Of a stretch of 5,602 nucleotides of DNA, positions 5,045 to 5,602 are shown piece by piece. Both the position numbers and the translations under genes were made by a program. How positions within the stretch are numbered: position 1 is the stretch's first letter; the number at the start of each line of letters is the position of its first letter. The DNA is from Rhodospirillaceae bacterium (GTDB lineage: Bacteria; Pseudomonadota; Alphaproteobacteria; UBA9219), in assembly GCA_003504035.1 (NCBI GenBank), contig DOBW01000172.1:1-5602 (forward strand), given 5' to 3'. The notes below the pieces were generated by a model that saw nothing but the letters and a program-made list of their open reading frames with translations, did not search any database and was not told the DNA's origin.

Positions 5045-5602
5045 TTTTCACATACCTCTAAATCAAAACGAACGGCTTTGTGCCTTCCCTGTGTTACAGG
5101 GTCTTTTCCCCACGACTCTGTTTGATGCAAGACATCTAACTCCGAAGCCTCAAACACTTGCTCGGCTGTGAGATGCCTTTCGGCCAGCGCTAAACCCAAA
5201 ACAAGTGAGCCAGCCGTTTCTGCAGCATGTCGCACACCCGTTAGCCAAAAATCATTACAAGCTTCCAAAGGGCGACGCAAAGCCTGATCCGTTTTTTCCC
5301 TTTTCTCGGTCGGCATAACACCACAGGTCAAACAAAAGGAGGCCCCATAACTCGCACTGCACCAATCAAGAACAGGCTGCCAAACCGCCTGTTGGCGCTC
5401 GGAAAGAGAGCCATCCCTTTCCGTACGATGACAGAGAAGTTCGCTCCGCGTAAAAGCAAGCAAACAATCAACTATTTTTTCTCTTTCTTTTGCAAGAATA
5501 TCCAGCGTTGTTGCGGCAAGCTGCGTTAACGGCATTGTTGAGGGATCAATTTTATCCTCTTGAGCCTGCCACTCTGCTGCAATCGCCTGCGCAAGCTTTT
5601 GT
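5017..5602 (-). CDS. ATP12-family F1-ATPase assembly chaperone, 5' end cut by window
   Basis: Homologue of mitochondrial Atp12/ATPAF2, the chaperone that holds the F1 alpha subunit until it is assembled into the alpha3beta3 hexamer. The reading frame stays open to the window edge, so the ATG at 5535 is internal. The 194 visible residues begin with LAQAIAAEWQAQEDKIDPST, which continues into MPLTQLAATTLD, the hallmark segment of the family. Further family features are ELLCHRTE, WQPVLDWCSASYGASF, VMP, AGSLVLGLALAERHLTAEQV and the acidic C-terminal motif SELDVLHQTESWGKD. Roughly the first 40-60 residues are missing, judging by usual lengths. The C-terminus extends a little past the core and overlaps the start of the HNH gene by 28 bp. 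The gene is a strong marker for an alphaproteobacterial origin of the window. An unusual number of Cys (SFCLTCG, LEVC, VCEK) is noted but has no known meaning. Confidence 0.93.
   Translation of the reverse strand, partial: QKLAQAIAAEWQAQEDKIDPSTMPLTQLAATTLDILAKEREKIVDCLLAFTRSELLCHRTERDGSLSERQQAVWQPVLDWCSASYGASFCLTCGVMPTEKREKTDQALRRPLEACNDFWLTGVRHAAETAGSLVLGLALAERHLTAEQVFEASELDVLHQTESWGKDPVTQGRHKAVRFDLEVCEKWFSLLRAV

Noticed and set aside
4784..5171. Plus-strand open frames 4784-5125 and 4839-5171
   Set aside because: They are antisense to the HNH gene and the end of ATP12, with low-complexity translations and no motifs.
1..5602. CRISPR array, tRNA, rRNA, insertion sequence or phage genes
   Set aside because: No regularly spaced repeats, cloverleaf-like sequence, transposase, integrase or terminal repeats were seen on either strand.

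Overview
The window reads as a chromosomal segment of an alphaproteobacterium. The main evidence is an ATP12-family F1-ATPase assembly factor (a family of alphaproteobacteria and mitochondria), an SH3-plus-NlpC/P60 C40 peptidase of the type common in that class, and an Azotobacter FdI-type FdxA ferredoxin. Most genes sit near 50% G+C, but the methyltransferase gene is clearly more A+T-rich (about 39% by hand count over 3661-4140). The genus cannot be fixed from the sequence. There is no rRNA, tRNA, CRISPR array, insertion sequence or integrase.

Left part (1-3047), all minus strand. In transcription order: a small membrane-anchored or exported protein of unknown function (3047-2802); a Mur ligase of the MurC/Mpl type (2805-1396) whose start codon overlaps the small gene's stop in an ATGA junction; a 135-bp gap; a MarR-family regulator (1260-814, GTG start); and a C40 peptidase (772 to beyond base 1). 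The gap holds an 11-bp palindrome, which is a candidate operator. Two of the four products, the Mur ligase and the C40 peptidase, belong to families that act on peptidoglycan peptides, and neither shows a signal peptide. This suggests cytoplasmic murein-peptide handling or recycling.

Middle (3048-4378). A 155-bp divergent region separates the small membrane-protein gene from fdxA (plus strand, 3203-3535). fdxA is followed by a plus-strand gene for a single-TM class I SAM-dependent methyltransferase (3643-4197). That protein resembles the FAM173 (ATPSCKMT/ANTKMT) lysine methyltransferase family. It has its own candidate -10 box and a deviating base composition. The 181-bp convergent gap 4198-4378 holds one 7-bp inverted repeat and no recognised gene.

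Right part (4379-5602), minus strand. ATP12 (from beyond the window to 5017) overlaps by 28 bp a gene for a secreted HNH-type nuclease-like protein (5044-4379), so the two are probably co-transcribed.

No large novel system is evident. The points most worth a second look are the Mur ligase with an atypical P-loop and its coupled small membrane protein, the FAM173-like methyltransferase close to ATP12, and the ATP12/HNH overlap.
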